From an uncultured Bacilli bacterium (GTDB taxonomy: Bacteria > Bacillota_I > Bacilli_A > RF39 > UBA660), in assembly GCA_934101575.1 (NCBI GenBank), contig CAKORJ010000001.1:310001-374000 (forward strand): 64,000 bases of DNA, read 5' to 3'. This document shows, in pieces, positions 35,300-44,615 of the stretch. Made by a program: the position numbers and the translations under genes. Within the stretch, counting starts at the first letter, position 1. Every line of letters starts with the position of its first letter. The notes under the pieces were generated by a model. It was not told where the DNA came from. It was given only the letters and a program-made list of their open reading frames with translations, and did not search any database.

Positions 35300-37047
35300 T
35301 ACCATATACTTTCTATTTGAGCATTACTTGAAAGTGGTGCAGGATTTGGCATTTGTAATTTTACTGATATTGGTATTTTAAATGCTGAGCCAAAGGTCAT
35401 ACATGTACCTGGTTGTAATGTTTTTATTGTGTTTATTGTATCTTTTGTTACATTTGGCATCATTGTTTCTAAGTAATTTACATCTTTAGCATGCATTGTT
35501 CTAAATATTAAGAAATTTGAACATTGGCTTATTGCTGTTTCACTTATTTCTGATGGTCTTTGTGTTATGAATCCTAATAATATTCCATATTTTCTTCCTT
35601 CTTTTGCTATACGATCAAATATATTATATCCGAACAATTTAGTATCTGTATCGTTTTGTACATATCTATGTGCTTCTTCTATTAGAATGTGATAAGCTTT
35701 ACCAGCACGGTTTTCCGCAGTTACACATTGGTTAAATAATGCTTTTGATAATAGTTTTACTAATACTTTAGCAAACCTATCATCTACATAGTTTATGTTA
35801 AAGTTTACTATTTGAGCTTTTCTTCCATCTTGTGTTGTCATCAATTTGTCAATATATTCCCTTTCGGTTATATATTCTTTGCAATCAAAGTATGATGCAT
35901 ATTCTCCTTCTAAGAGACTGCTTGTTCTTACTGCTAAAATATTGGCATAGTCATATACTTTATCACTTTTTAGGATTCCTTCAGATATTAATGCAAATGA
36001 TAGTGCATTGCTAAAATCTTGCAATGTAAATGGTACAGGAGCACTATTAGTGTATTCTAAATCGTCTATTATAAAATGAGATATTGCACCGACTACTTTC
36101 TCTATTGCAGCCATACTGTCATTATCATTTACATATAAACATTGTTTTAATGTTCTTGTATAACCTGGTTCTACTATTTTTAAATCTAGGTTTAATTCTG
36201 GGGTATTATAGCAAGTTAATACTGATATTATTTGATTTCTGACATTTGATGCACTTTTTCCTGTTAAGATTATATCTCTTAGACATTTTGCTATTATATT
36301 GTTTTTATATTTTAATACCATTTCATCGTTCCTACACAATATTGGTAATAAATTTAGTGTTTTTTCTATTATCGGTATTTGGTTTGGATCTGAAACATCT
36401 AGTAGCATTGCTATTCCGTCTGTCCCCATTAACCAAAGTGGTATCCTAAGTTGTTCTGTTTCTGTTGCTCTTGGATTTGTTGTTATACTTTTGTAACATA
36501 TATTAGGATTTACTTCTTCTAATCTGTCGAATGAATGATGATATTCTCCATATGCATCAAAAACAAAGATATTAGAATTTACTGGTGGATGATTAGAATA
36601 AAATAAGTTTTGTACTACTGTTGCGGTAGCACAACTCTTTCCTGATCCTGAATTTCCTATTATTGCAAAGTGATTTGAAAAGAAGTTATTTATCCCAACA
36701 TTTATTCCATAATTATTATAAATAGATGATTCTCCTAAATAGAATGTATCATTACTTGGAGTAGATGGACCTAATATCAATACTAATTCATCCATACTTA
36801 TGATTCTTACCGCTGCCTTAAAACTTGGCTTTTTTTGTACACCAGGTAAATACCTATTATTTATTATTTCTCCTATTATTGCAATGTATAGATATGTTTC
36901 ATCTATTGAAGTTATTTCTCCGACTACTTTTTTACCCTCTTCTTCAAATACTACATGTAAATTAGATAAACTTGGTTGGACTTTTATATCTATATCCATC
37001 TTTACTTTTACTTTTTCATCTTTTATTTCTACTATTTTTCCTAACAT
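35296..37047 (-). CDS. HerA-like / DUF87 hexameric ATPase
   Basis: A 583-residue ATPase of the HerA/VirB4 group. An N-terminal beta-barrel (MLGKIVEIKDEKVKVKMDI...) of ~95 residues is followed by the P-loop GNSGSGKS around residue 135, then IFVFDAYGEYHHSF (DUF87) and a Walker B-like HILIEEAHRYV with TQRPSEISETAISQCSNFLIFR as sensor region near the C-terminus. HerA pumps DNA with the nuclease NurA in archaea and in some bacterial defence systems; no NurA or Sir2 partner is adjacent. I start at 37047, preceded by AAGAGGTG; an upstream GTG at 37056 is less well placed. Confidence 0.9.
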   Translation of the reverse strand: MLGKIVEIKDEKVKVKMDIDIKVQPSLSNLHVVFEEEGKKVVGEITSIDETYLYIAIIGEIINNRYLPGVQKKPSFKAAVRIISMDELVLILGPSTPSNDTFYLGESSIYNNYGINVGINNFFSNHFAIIGNSGSGKSCATATVVQNLFYSNHPPVNSNIFVFDAYGEYHHSFDRLEEVNPNICYKSITTNPRATETEQLRIPLWLMGTDGIAMLLDVSDPNQIPIIEKTLNLLPILCRNDEMVLKYKNNIIAKCLRDIILTGKSASNVRNQIISVLTCYNTPELNLDLKIVEPGYTRTLKQCLYVNDNDSMAAIEKVVGAISHFIIDDLEYTNSAPVPFTLQDFSNALSFALISEGILKSDKVYDYANILAVRTSSLLEGEYASYFDCKEYITEREYIDKLMTTQDGRKAQIVNFNINYVDDRFAKVLVKLLSKALFNQCVTAENRAGKAYHILIEEAHRYVQNDTDTKLFGYNIFDRIAKEGRKYGILLGFITQRPSEISETAISQCSNFLIFRTMHAKDVNYLETMMPNVTKDTINTIKTLQPGTCMTFGSAFKIPISVKLQMPNPAPLSSNAQIESIWY

Positions 37048-37108
37048 TAAACACACCTCTTATTATATTAAAATTATAACCTAGAATAGGCTATATTTCA
37101 ATACTAAT

Positions 37109-37150
37109 TAAAAAAAGAAATGAAGTTTTTGTAAAATGTTTCATTTCTTT
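37109..37150 (-). terminator. Terminator after the Rpn-family nuclease gene
   Basis: A perfect 11-bp stem (AAAGAAATGAA/TTCATTTCTTT) with a 15-nt loop is followed by a T7 run on the minus strand. It overlaps the stop codon. Confidence 0.8.
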
Positions 37151-38109
37151 TAATTTAGATTTTTTAGTTCTTCAACAGAAATACCTGTACATTCTGATAT
37201 TATGTTTATGTCTAAGTTCTTGTTTAACATATTTTTAGCAGTCTCTATAGCCTTTTTATAAATTCCTTGTTCTATTCCTTGTTCTATTCCTTGTTCTACT
37301 CCTTGGTCATATCCTTCTTTTTTTCCTTCCTTGATACCTTGTTTAATTCCTTCTTTTCGACCTTCTCTTAAGCCTTCTTTCAGTCCTTCTCTCAGTCCTT
37401 CTTCCATACCTTCCTTAATTGCTTCGTTCTTTAAAGTATTTATTACCATTTCATTATCTTTTTCTGGTGATATTACATTTACAAATTCTGTATCATTATT
37501 TAATTCTTCTACATTATCCATATACTTTTTCATAAACTTATATCCTTTCTCTTTATACAAAACATTTAAATCTTTCATATTTAATCCAAGCATCAAGAAA
37601 TGACTATAGTTTAATGCCTTGTTTCTATCACCATGATACCATATATTTAGTAATAAATCCATATTTATTTCTCTTATTAACATTCTATCACAGTACTTTA
37701 TTCCTTTCTCTGATTGTACATAATATTCTGTTAGTATTTCCCCCTTTATTCCTTTTCCCCATGTTATATTAAGTAAGATATGAAGTGGTACATTATCATA
37801 TGAATCTCCTCTTGATACACTATTTGAAAACACACTTGATAAATATGCTAGATTTCTTATTGGAAGACTTGTATAAAAACCATTATTAATCTCTACTATT
37901 ATATTCCCTATATCTGTTTTTACATTTATATCTAAAGTCTTACTTTTTATAGAAAACTCTTTTTTAGGTAATTCATTTGGAATTATTTTATATGACTTTA
38001 TTTCTCTTTCTAAAGCATATTTTAAAAAATATTTAAATACTTCTTCATCTCTAGCCACGGCATTTTTAAATACCGCGTCATATCTTGCATCATAGAATGG
38101 TTTCGCCAT
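37150..38109 (-). CDS. Rpn-family PD-(D/E)XK nuclease ("transposase-like") protein
   Basis: A 319-residue protein of the Rpn/PD-(D/E)XK group. It opens with KPFYDARYDAVFKNAVARDEEVFKYFL, then the nuclease core SKTLDINVKTDIGNIIVEIN (D...E-x-N in place of E-x-K) and LHILLNITWGKG. Residues ~235-290 are a 4-residue-periodic, charged repeat (EGLREGLKEG...EQGIEQGIEQG), and the last ~30 residues form a helical domain with NIISECTGISVEELKNL. I start at the ATG 38109, 11 bases after GGAGG, not at an upstream open frame to 38205. Despite the common label it is not an insertion sequence. Role here unknown. Confidence 0.85.
   Translation of the reverse strand: MAKPFYDARYDAVFKNAVARDEEVFKYFLKYALEREIKSYKIIPNELPKKEFSIKSKTLDINVKTDIGNIIVEINNGFYTSLPIRNLAYLSSVFSNSVSRGDSYDNVPLHILLNITWGKGIKGEILTEYYVQSEKGIKYCDRMLIREINMDLLLNIWYHGDRNKALNYSHFLMLGLNMKDLNVLYKEKGYKFMKKYMDNVEELNNDTEFVNVISPEKDNEMVINTLKNEAIKEGMEEGLREGLKEGLREGRKEGIKQGIKEGKKEGYDQGVEQGIEQGIEQGIYKKAIETAKNMLNKNLDINIISECTGISVEELKNLN
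37262..37305 (-). repeat. 12-bp coding tandem repeat (EQGI units)
   Basis: Three near-perfect 12-bp units (attccttgttct on the plus strand) plus a diverged fourth encode E-Q-G-I repeats. Since 12 is a multiple of 3, copy number changes would keep the frame and only change linker length. Confidence 0.75.
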
Positions 38110-38293
38110 CAAGATTAACACCTCCATATGCATTATATATAAGAATAAATTCCATGTAAAATGACCATTTTTATCTTTTAACACAAAAAATGTATAATAA
38201 AACAAAATATTCTCTTATACATTCTTTATTTTTATATTACATCACTCTATTTAATTATTACAAAGTATTAAAATTTTACTTTTTTTGTTTTAT

Positions 38294-39343
38294 CTAAAAT
38301 AGTTTCAGTATGTCATTAAATGTTACATATAGCATGAGTAGTATTAATAATATAAATCCTATACTGTGGATTGTATTTTCTACTTTTGGATTTACTGGTG
38401 AGCCTTTTATTTTTTCTATTATTAGGAATAATATTCTTCCTCCATCGAATGCTGGGAATGGTAACAGATTTATTACTCCGACATTTATACTTAGAAGTGC
38501 TGTTAGACATAATAATGCTGATACTCCTTGCTTACTCATTTGACCTACTACTGAATATATTCCTACTGGTCCACTTAATTGGCTTACTTTTACTTCTCCT
38601 GTAAATAAGTTACCTAATACTACAAACATTTGTTTAAATATAGCACATTCTTCATTGAATGCATATTTTATTGATGGTAAGAAACCTTTATTTATATCAG
38701 CTTGTAACATTATTCCTATTGCATATTTTTCATTGCCATCTGCATCTTTTGTCTTTTGTGGCAATACTTGATATGTATCTATTTGACCATTTGGTTTTTG
38801 TGCTTCTATTTCTAGTGGTTTGCTTAAATCTTCTATAGCCAAATATAATGAAATATCCTCTAGATATGATATTTTGTGATCATTTATTTTTAAAACTTTA
38901 TCTCCTTTTTGGAGTCCTGCTACTGCTGCTGGATATTCTGGGGTTACCCCGTTAAGCACTGGTTCTGTTGATGGTGCTCCAAATATAAGCCCTGTAAAGA
39001 ATAGAAGTATAAATGCAAATACAAAGTTGAATCCTACTCCCATGAACATTACTAAGAATCTTTGAAATACTGTTTTGTCTTGAAGATTGTGTCCTTTTGT
39101 TTTCTTTCTTTCTTCTTCGTCTATTTCTTCTCCAGCTAGGGATACAAATCCTCCTATTGGAATGGCTCTTATTGAGTATTGTGTTTTATCTTTTGCTATT
39201 TTTTTCAGTATTAATGGACCCATTCCTATTGAAAACTCATATACATGAACCCCTGTTAGTTTGGCGAATAGAAAGTGACCACTTTCATGTACTAGGACTA
39301 TTATTCCTAGGATTAATATAAATAATATTATTGTTAAAATCAT
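38294..39343 (-). CDS. rseP: RIP metalloprotease RseP (site-2 protease)
   Basis: A 349-residue zinc intramembrane protease. The HESGH motif is at residues 19-23 in the first helix. A single PDZ domain follows at ~125-200 (GVTPEYPAAVAGLQKGDKVLKINDHKI), and the C-terminal helix carries LLPFPAFDGGRI, where the Asp is the third zinc ligand. Substrates in relatives are anti-sigma factors and signal-peptide remnants. It follows cdsA by 8 bp, the same order as in most Bacilli. Confidence 0.96.
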   Translation of the reverse strand: MILTIILFILILGIIVLVHESGHFLFAKLTGVHVYEFSIGMGPLILKKIAKDKTQYSIRAIPIGGFVSLAGEEIDEEERKKTKGHNLQDKTVFQRFLVMFMGVGFNFVFAFILLFFTGLIFGAPSTEPVLNGVTPEYPAAVAGLQKGDKVLKINDHKISYLEDISLYLAIEDLSKPLEIEAQKPNGQIDTYQVLPQKTKDADGNEKYAIGIMLQADINKGFLPSIKYAFNEECAIFKQMFVVLGNLFTGEVKVSQLSGPVGIYSVVGQMSKQGVSALLCLTALLSINVGVINLLPFPAFDGGRILFLIIEKIKGSPVNPKVENTIHSIGFILLILLMLYVTFNDILKLF

Positions 39344-39351
39344 AATGCCTC

Positions 39352-40152
39352 CTATAAAATATTAATGAATAAAATAAATGTTAATACTACAAATATAATA
39401 CTATCGAATCTATCTAATATACCGCCATGACCTGGTATTAAATTTGAAAAATCTTTGATTTTATAATGCCTTTTAATACTTGAGAAGAATAAATCCCCTA
39501 TTTGACCTATTATTGTAAGCAATAGTGTTATTCCTATGATTAGTAAAACATTTGCACTTGGATTTATTAAGAACAAATAGAAGAATGTTGCTATAATTGT
39601 CCCTACTACTGAACCTCCTATTGCTCCTTCCCAAGTTTTTTTAGGCGATATTTTTTCACATAGTTTATGGCTTCCAATAAATGATCCTGTAAAATAAGCA
39701 AATGTATCGGTCATAGTTGTTACTAATATTATATAGAATAAATATTTAAAATCTATGTTACTAATTAATACGAATGAATTGTATGCTACTCCTAGGAATA
39801 TTGTACATCCAAGTACATATAATGAGTCTGTTACACTGAACTTTTCTGTGTCATTTATAAATACTACTGGTATAAAGTATAATAAGAATATTACTATCAT
39901 TACTTTATATATAAGTTCATAATTTGCTGAGTAAACACTTGTTCCTAATCCTACGAATACTCCTATTAGAATATAAGATAGAATTCTTATGAATAGTGGT
40001 ATTTTACTCTTTTTTTCTCTTGCTTTCATTACTTCGTACATTGACATAGCAGCAAGTATGATTGCTAGTATTTTGAATGGTAATCCGCCTATTATTAATA
40101 CTGGTATTATTATTAAACACATTACTATAGCACTTATTATTCTTGTTTTCAT
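39352..40152 (-). CDS. cdsA: Phosphatidate cytidylyltransferase
   Basis: A 266-residue membrane protein with about eight helices. It makes CDP-diacylglycerol from phosphatidate and CTP. The CdsA signature is at the C-terminal part: SPKKTWEGAIGGSVVGTI and, later, IKDFSNLIPGHGGILDRFDSI, with metal-binding Asp. It sits directly upstream of rseP; isoprenoid genes that often precede it are not here. A good AGGGAGG box supports the start. Confidence 0.95.
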   Translation of the reverse strand: MKTRIISAIVMCLIIIPVLIIGGLPFKILAIILAAMSMYEVMKAREKKSKIPLFIRILSYILIGVFVGLGTSVYSANYELIYKVMIVIFLLYFIPVVFINDTEKFSVTDSLYVLGCTIFLGVAYNSFVLISNIDFKYLFYIILVTTMTDTFAYFTGSFIGSHKLCEKISPKKTWEGAIGGSVVGTIIATFFYLFLINPSANVLLIIGITLLLTIIGQIGDLFFSSIKRHYKIKDFSNLIPGHGGILDRFDSIIFVVLTFILFINIL

Positions 40153-40234
40153 TTGTTTACCTCCCTAATCTAATTTCAATTATACTATTATATATATTTT
40201 TTGCAAAGTATAAATTTGTTTTTATTTTGTTTTT

Positions 40235-42877
40235 TTACTTATTATTTGTTTTTAGAATAGTTTTTAATAGTGGTTTTGATAGTTCTATCAGTATAAATCC
40301 TAGTATGTTAATCATTGAAACTAGAATAAATCCAGATATTGTTATTTGTGTTAATCCAAAAAATCTACCTATTGGAGTTAAAAATACTATAAGTTGTATT
40401 AGTGTTAAGATTGACATTCCTATGTTTAAGTATTTATTCGAAAAGATTCCTCTTTTAGTTATTACTTCATTTAGGCTTCTACAGTTGTAGGCAAATACAA
40501 ATTCATTTAATACTATACTTAGTAGAGCCATTGTTTGACCTGTTTGCAAGCCAAATTTATTGGTAAACATGTAAAATATTATTAATGATGTTGCTACTTC
40601 TATTATTACGGATATTATTAAGAATGAATTTATATATGGAGTAAATATATTTTTTGTTAGGGATGATGGTTTTCTTTTCATTAGATCTTTACTACCTTTT
40701 TCAAAGGCTAAGCATATTGATGGAAGTGTGTCTGCTACTAGATCTATGTATAATACATGTATTGGGGATATTATGTTTTTAAAAATAAACATTCCTACTA
40801 AGATTATTATTATTTCTGTGAAGTTACTTGATAAGTTATATACTATATTATTTATTACATTATCATAGATTCTTCTTCCTTCTTCTATTGCTGTTACTAT
40901 GGTTGAGAAACTGTCATCCATTAATATTATGTCCGCGGCTCCTTTTGTTACATCTGAGCCTGTTTTGCCCATACCTACCCCTACACTTGCTAGCTTTATT
41001 GCTGGAGCATCGTTTACTCCATCTCCGGTCATTGCTATTACTTTTCCTGTTTTTTGAAGAAATGTAACTATTCTTACTTTATCTTCGGGAGTTACTCTTG
41101 CAAATACTTTTACTGTTTTTAATATTTTTGCTAGTTCTCTATCATTTAGTTTTCTTATTTTTTCTCCTAGTATTCCTTCTTTGTCATCTTGGGCTACTCC
41201 TATTTGTTTTGCTACAGATAATGCTGTTTCTAAAGAGTCACCAGTTATCATTATTGGTTCTACTCCAGCACTTTTACATTTTTCTATTGCTTTCGTTACA
41301 TCTGATCTAGGTGGATCTATTAATCCTACTAGCCCTACGAATATTAGATTATTCTCATCTTTTTCTGTTATTTCTTCTGGAGATTTTGTTACTTTTTTAT
41401 AAGCTAGTGCAAGGACTTTTAAGGCATCTTTTGACATTTGTTTTTCTTGTTTTGTTATTTTATTTTTTATATGAGTACTAAGTTTTTTTATTTTACCTTG
41501 TTCTTCGTACCTATCACAATATTTTAGTATTGATGAGATACTTCCTTTTGTCAGAATATAATTTTTTCCTTCTATTTTGTTTACCGTACTCATCATTTTT
41601 CTTTCTGAGTCAAATGGGACTTCTGTTAATCTTGGGTATTTCTCATCTAGTTTTTTTGCTGGTACTTTTATTTTATTTAAGTATTTTAAGAAAGCTATTT
41701 CTACTGAATCACCAAAATATGTATTTTTTTTATTAGGATTTTCTTCGGCATTATTACATAGTGCTAATATTTTTACTAGTGATGAGTTTTGATCTATATT
41801 TTCCCTTATATTTAGTTTTAGTTTTGTTCCTTCTAGTATTCTTACTACTGTCATTTCATTAGTTGTTAGGGTTCCTGTTTTGTCTGAACATATTATTTCT
41901 GTTGCTCCTAGAGTTTCTATTGCGGATAGTTTTTTTACTATGGCTTTTTTCTTTGCCATTTGTGATGCTCCGACTGATAGTGTTGCGGTTATTGCAATTG
42001 GTAAACATTCTGGGACGGATGCTACTATCATTGATATACATAACATTACTATTGTAAGAATACTACTTTTTGTTAGTATTCCATATACTATAACTATTGC
42101 TACTAGGAGTGCTGATAACCATGTTATTAATTTGCTTACTTTCGCTACTTTTATTTCCAGTGTTGTAGGATTGGGTTTTTGTTTTGAAAGATTTTTGGCT
42201 ATTTTTCCAAGTTCTGTATTATTACCTATTTCTGTTATGATGGCTATTATTTTACCATTTGTTAGTAATGTCCCTGAATAAACCATGTTTTTTCTTTCGT
42301 GAAGTGGTTGTTCTCCTTCTATTACTTCTTTTGTTTTTTCTACAGATTGAGATTCACCAGTTAGGATTGATTCATCTACTAGGGCGTTGATACTTTTTAT
42401 TATTCGTGAATCTGCAGGAATTTTGTCTCCACTTTCTAGTGTTATTATGTCTCCTATTACTAGGTCTTTTGAATCTACTTCAAAGTTTTTGCCTTCTCTT
42501 ATTACTTTTACTTTAGATGTTACATAGCTTTTTAATGTTTCTAGTGAATCTTCGGCTTTTTTTTCTTGAATGTAGCCCATTATAGCATTTACTATTACTG
42601 AAAATAGTATTACGAATGCATCTGTGTAATCTGTCTTTGTTACATATGAATATATTAAAGATAAGATTCCCACTATTAGAAGTAAGATTATCATTGCATT
42701 ATTAAATTGCATTAAAAAACGTTTTAGTGGTGTTATTTTATTTGTGTCTGTTATTTCATTTATACCAGATTGTTTTCTTCTTTTTAATACTTCTTCTTTA
42801 GTTAAACCTTTATCAATATTACTGGATAATTCTTTTATTACTTTGTCTATGTCCTTATTATAATAATTCAAAATCAT
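40235..42877 (-). CDS. P2-type Ca2+-ATPase-like cation pump
   Basis: An 880-residue P-type ATPase, type IIA-like. N-terminal cation ATPase domain (GLTKEEVLKRRKQSGINEI), phosphorylation motif CSDKTGTLTTNEM with Asp at ~332, TGES at ~173, and hinge VIAMTGDGVNDAPAIK. The helix-4 ion site reads VPECLP where calcium pumps have PEGLP, so the Gly is Cys. Helix 5-6 carries NLSSNFTEI and IDLVADTLPSICLAFE. Ca2+ export is most likely, but the Cys substitution leaves specificity open. Confidence 0.93.
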   Translation of the reverse strand: MILNYYNKDIDKVIKELSSNIDKGLTKEEVLKRRKQSGINEITDTNKITPLKRFLMQFNNAMIILLLIVGILSLIYSYVTKTDYTDAFVILFSVIVNAIMGYIQEKKAEDSLETLKSYVTSKVKVIREGKNFEVDSKDLVIGDIITLESGDKIPADSRIIKSINALVDESILTGESQSVEKTKEVIEGEQPLHERKNMVYSGTLLTNGKIIAIITEIGNNTELGKIAKNLSKQKPNPTTLEIKVAKVSKLITWLSALLVAIVIVYGILTKSSILTIVMLCISMIVASVPECLPIAITATLSVGASQMAKKKAIVKKLSAIETLGATEIICSDKTGTLTTNEMTVVRILEGTKLKLNIRENIDQNSSLVKILALCNNAEENPNKKNTYFGDSVEIAFLKYLNKIKVPAKKLDEKYPRLTEVPFDSERKMMSTVNKIEGKNYILTKGSISSILKYCDRYEEQGKIKKLSTHIKNKITKQEKQMSKDALKVLALAYKKVTKSPEEITEKDENNLIFVGLVGLIDPPRSDVTKAIEKCKSAGVEPIMITGDSLETALSVAKQIGVAQDDKEGILGEKIRKLNDRELAKILKTVKVFARVTPEDKVRIVTFLQKTGKVIAMTGDGVNDAPAIKLASVGVGMGKTGSDVTKGAADIILMDDSFSTIVTAIEEGRRIYDNVINNIVYNLSSNFTEIIIILVGMFIFKNIISPIHVLYIDLVADTLPSICLAFEKGSKDLMKRKPSSLTKNIFTPYINSFLIISVIIEVATSLIIFYMFTNKFGLQTGQTMALLSIVLNEFVFAYNCRSLNEVITKRGIFSNKYLNIGMSILTLIQLIVFLTPIGRFFGLTQITISGFILVSMINILGFILIELSKPLLKTILKTNNK

Positions 42878-42964
42878 ACACTTCTTTCTATTTTAATCTT
42901 TTATTATTATAACATTTATTGGACTTGTTTGTTAAGGACTAAAATTTATTTTTTGTTGAGACTT

Positions 42965-42993
42965 AAAAAACATACTTGTTTTGTATGTTTTTT
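42965..42993 (-). terminator. Terminator after the phase-variable surface protein gene
   Basis: A perfect 11-bp inverted repeat (AAAAAACATAC/GTATGTTTTTT) with a 7-nt loop, 13 bp after the stop codon. It would work in both directions. Confidence 0.85.
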
Positions 42994-43006
42994 TGATATT
43001 TAAGAA

Positions 43007-44550
43007 TTATGGAGATATTATGAGGCGTGTTGAATTAGTGGAATAATCAAAACCACCGCTGGCGCCGTTCGAGCGAAACACCCCGGAATAATCACCTCTC
43101 ATAATGTCACCACCACGTATGAACCAAGGACCATCAGAACTCGCAACGCAAGAGCTATCACTATACCAACCTTCTGAACCTCTTTTATATACCTCCTTTA
43201 TCCCATCTCCTAATTTACTATTTATTCTTGAATCATACCTCGTAATAAAACTGTATTTATCATAATATTTGTTATTTGGGTAATCTATTCCAGTATACGA
43301 CGTGTTACTACCATAATCATACAGTTTCCCCGTATATCCTGAATTATCTGATGATTCGGTTCCACTTATCATCGTTGTACTATCATTACTTACTATGTTT
43401 CCCATTGTATATTCCCATTCTCCTCCACTCATGTCATATATACCATATATATTTTCTGTTGTTGAAGCTGGTATGCCTGTTACCGTATTGTAAGCATTAC
43501 ATGTTTTGCTTGAGGAGCTGCCAGCTGCAGCACCACATCCTGTTATATAATTAGAATTATTATTTATTCCTATTTCTTTACAATTGCCATTTGTACATGT
43601 TCCATATTTAGAGTGTGAAAGGTATGCTACTGCTCCCCATTCACTATTTTTTATCATATGAGTATCTGTATTTGTACTAAATCCATATTGATTGCTACTA
43701 TTTTTCATACTCATAATATTTGTTTCGAATGAACTTATTGTTTGACTTCTTAAACTACTTAAATTGGGTTTTGTTGTTATATTACTTATTGTTCCTGTTA
43801 GTTCAAATTTTCCTATCCAAAATCCTTTTAGTTCTTCATTTCCAAATGTAAATGCTGGATGAGTATATGTTTTATTATTGCAAATGCTATCTGTACAAGT
43901 TTCATTTGTCGCTTTTAGTTTACATGTTTCTGATGGAGCTCCATCTGTTCCACTTATTGAATCTTGACAAGAAATTTCTCCAGTTTTATCTACACCACTT
44001 TCCCATGTTATTTCTATTTGTTGTTCATTACTTGTTGCTGTTCCATTTTCATTATAATTCCATACTTTATACTTATATCTTGGTATCCATACTTGCATAG
44101 TAAGTATATCGCTCATAGGAATTTCTGTTCCTGGTTCTGTAGATAAGTACTTATTTCTATTAGTTGATGATACTGTTACACTATTGGCCCACATCTTATT
44201 AGCATAATCATACCATTTATATGACTTATTTCTGTTTGTTTTATCTGCTTTTTTCCATACGTTATTGGTACTGTCATAATATACTGGTATCATTCCTTCG
44301 TCTAATAATGGTTCATTTGCTCCACTTTTATCTAGGCTTAAATTTGGACTAATTTCTATTGTATTATTTCCTACTATACTATCTGAGAATAATGCATAAG
44401 ATGAATTTATTTTATACGATATGAACCCTACTGATAGGAGGAATACTATACATAGAATTGATAACTTTATTTTATTAAACTCTTTTATATTTTTGTTTAA
44501 GAGTCTATAGATTGACCCCCCCCCCCAGGGAAAACATTTGTTCGTTTCAT
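43007..44550 (-). CDS. Probable phase-variable signal-anchored surface protein with FGE/C-type-lectin-like C-terminus (frame broken at G11)
   Basis: An ATG at 44550 (GGAGTG box upstream) opens MKRTNVFP followed by codons for Gly in a run of 11 G. With 11 G the frame hits TAA 18 codons on. With 12 G it would continue as S-I-Y-R-L-L-N-K-N..., a membrane anchor (KLSILCIVFLLSVGFISYK), and then join the 428-residue frame that begins at 44293, giving about 514 residues. The body has WYDYANKMWANSVTV, a domain with VWIPRYKYKVWNYN, and many Ser/Thr/Asn. The C-terminus (IYDMSGGEWEY and WFIRGGD...GVFRSNGASGG...STRLI) matches the formylglycine-enzyme / C-type-lectin fold. In this sequence the gene is OFF, or the homopolymer was miscounted. 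Translation from 44293 alone would lack a signal. Confidence 0.85.
44516..44526 (-). repeat. G11 homopolymer near the 5' end of the surface protein gene
   Basis: Eleven consecutive C on the plus strand (G on the coding strand) starting 24 bases inside the reading frame. It is far the longest G/C run in a window otherwise below 30% G+C. Slippage by +1 would bring the whole gene into frame. Confidence 0.95.
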
Positions 44551-44590
44551 TTTAATCACTCCTTGGTATTTTACATATTAATAATACATT

Positions 44591-44615
44591 AAAAGAACTA
44601 CTTTTTCAAGTAGTT
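44591..44615 (-). terminator. Terminator overlapping the end of an AbrB-like gene
   Basis: An AACTACTT/AAGTAGTT stem with a short loop is followed by TCTTTTAATG on the minus strand. Nearly the same 24-nt sequence occurs at 56148-56173 after nifJ. Confidence 0.65.

Noticed and set aside
37262..37320. Short tandem repeats as a noncoding satellite
   Set aside because: They encode the E-G-x-x linker of the nuclease-like protein.
37150..38205. Insertion sequence based on the usual 'transposase' label of the Rpn family
   Set aside because: No terminal inverted repeats or target duplication are seen, and the protein is a PD-(D/E)XK nuclease-like protein.
43007..44293. The surface protein read as a complete 428-residue gene starting at 44293
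   Set aside because: That ATG has no spaced ribosome binding site and the product would lack a signal. The frame continues upstream through a membrane anchor to the G11 run and the better start at 44550.
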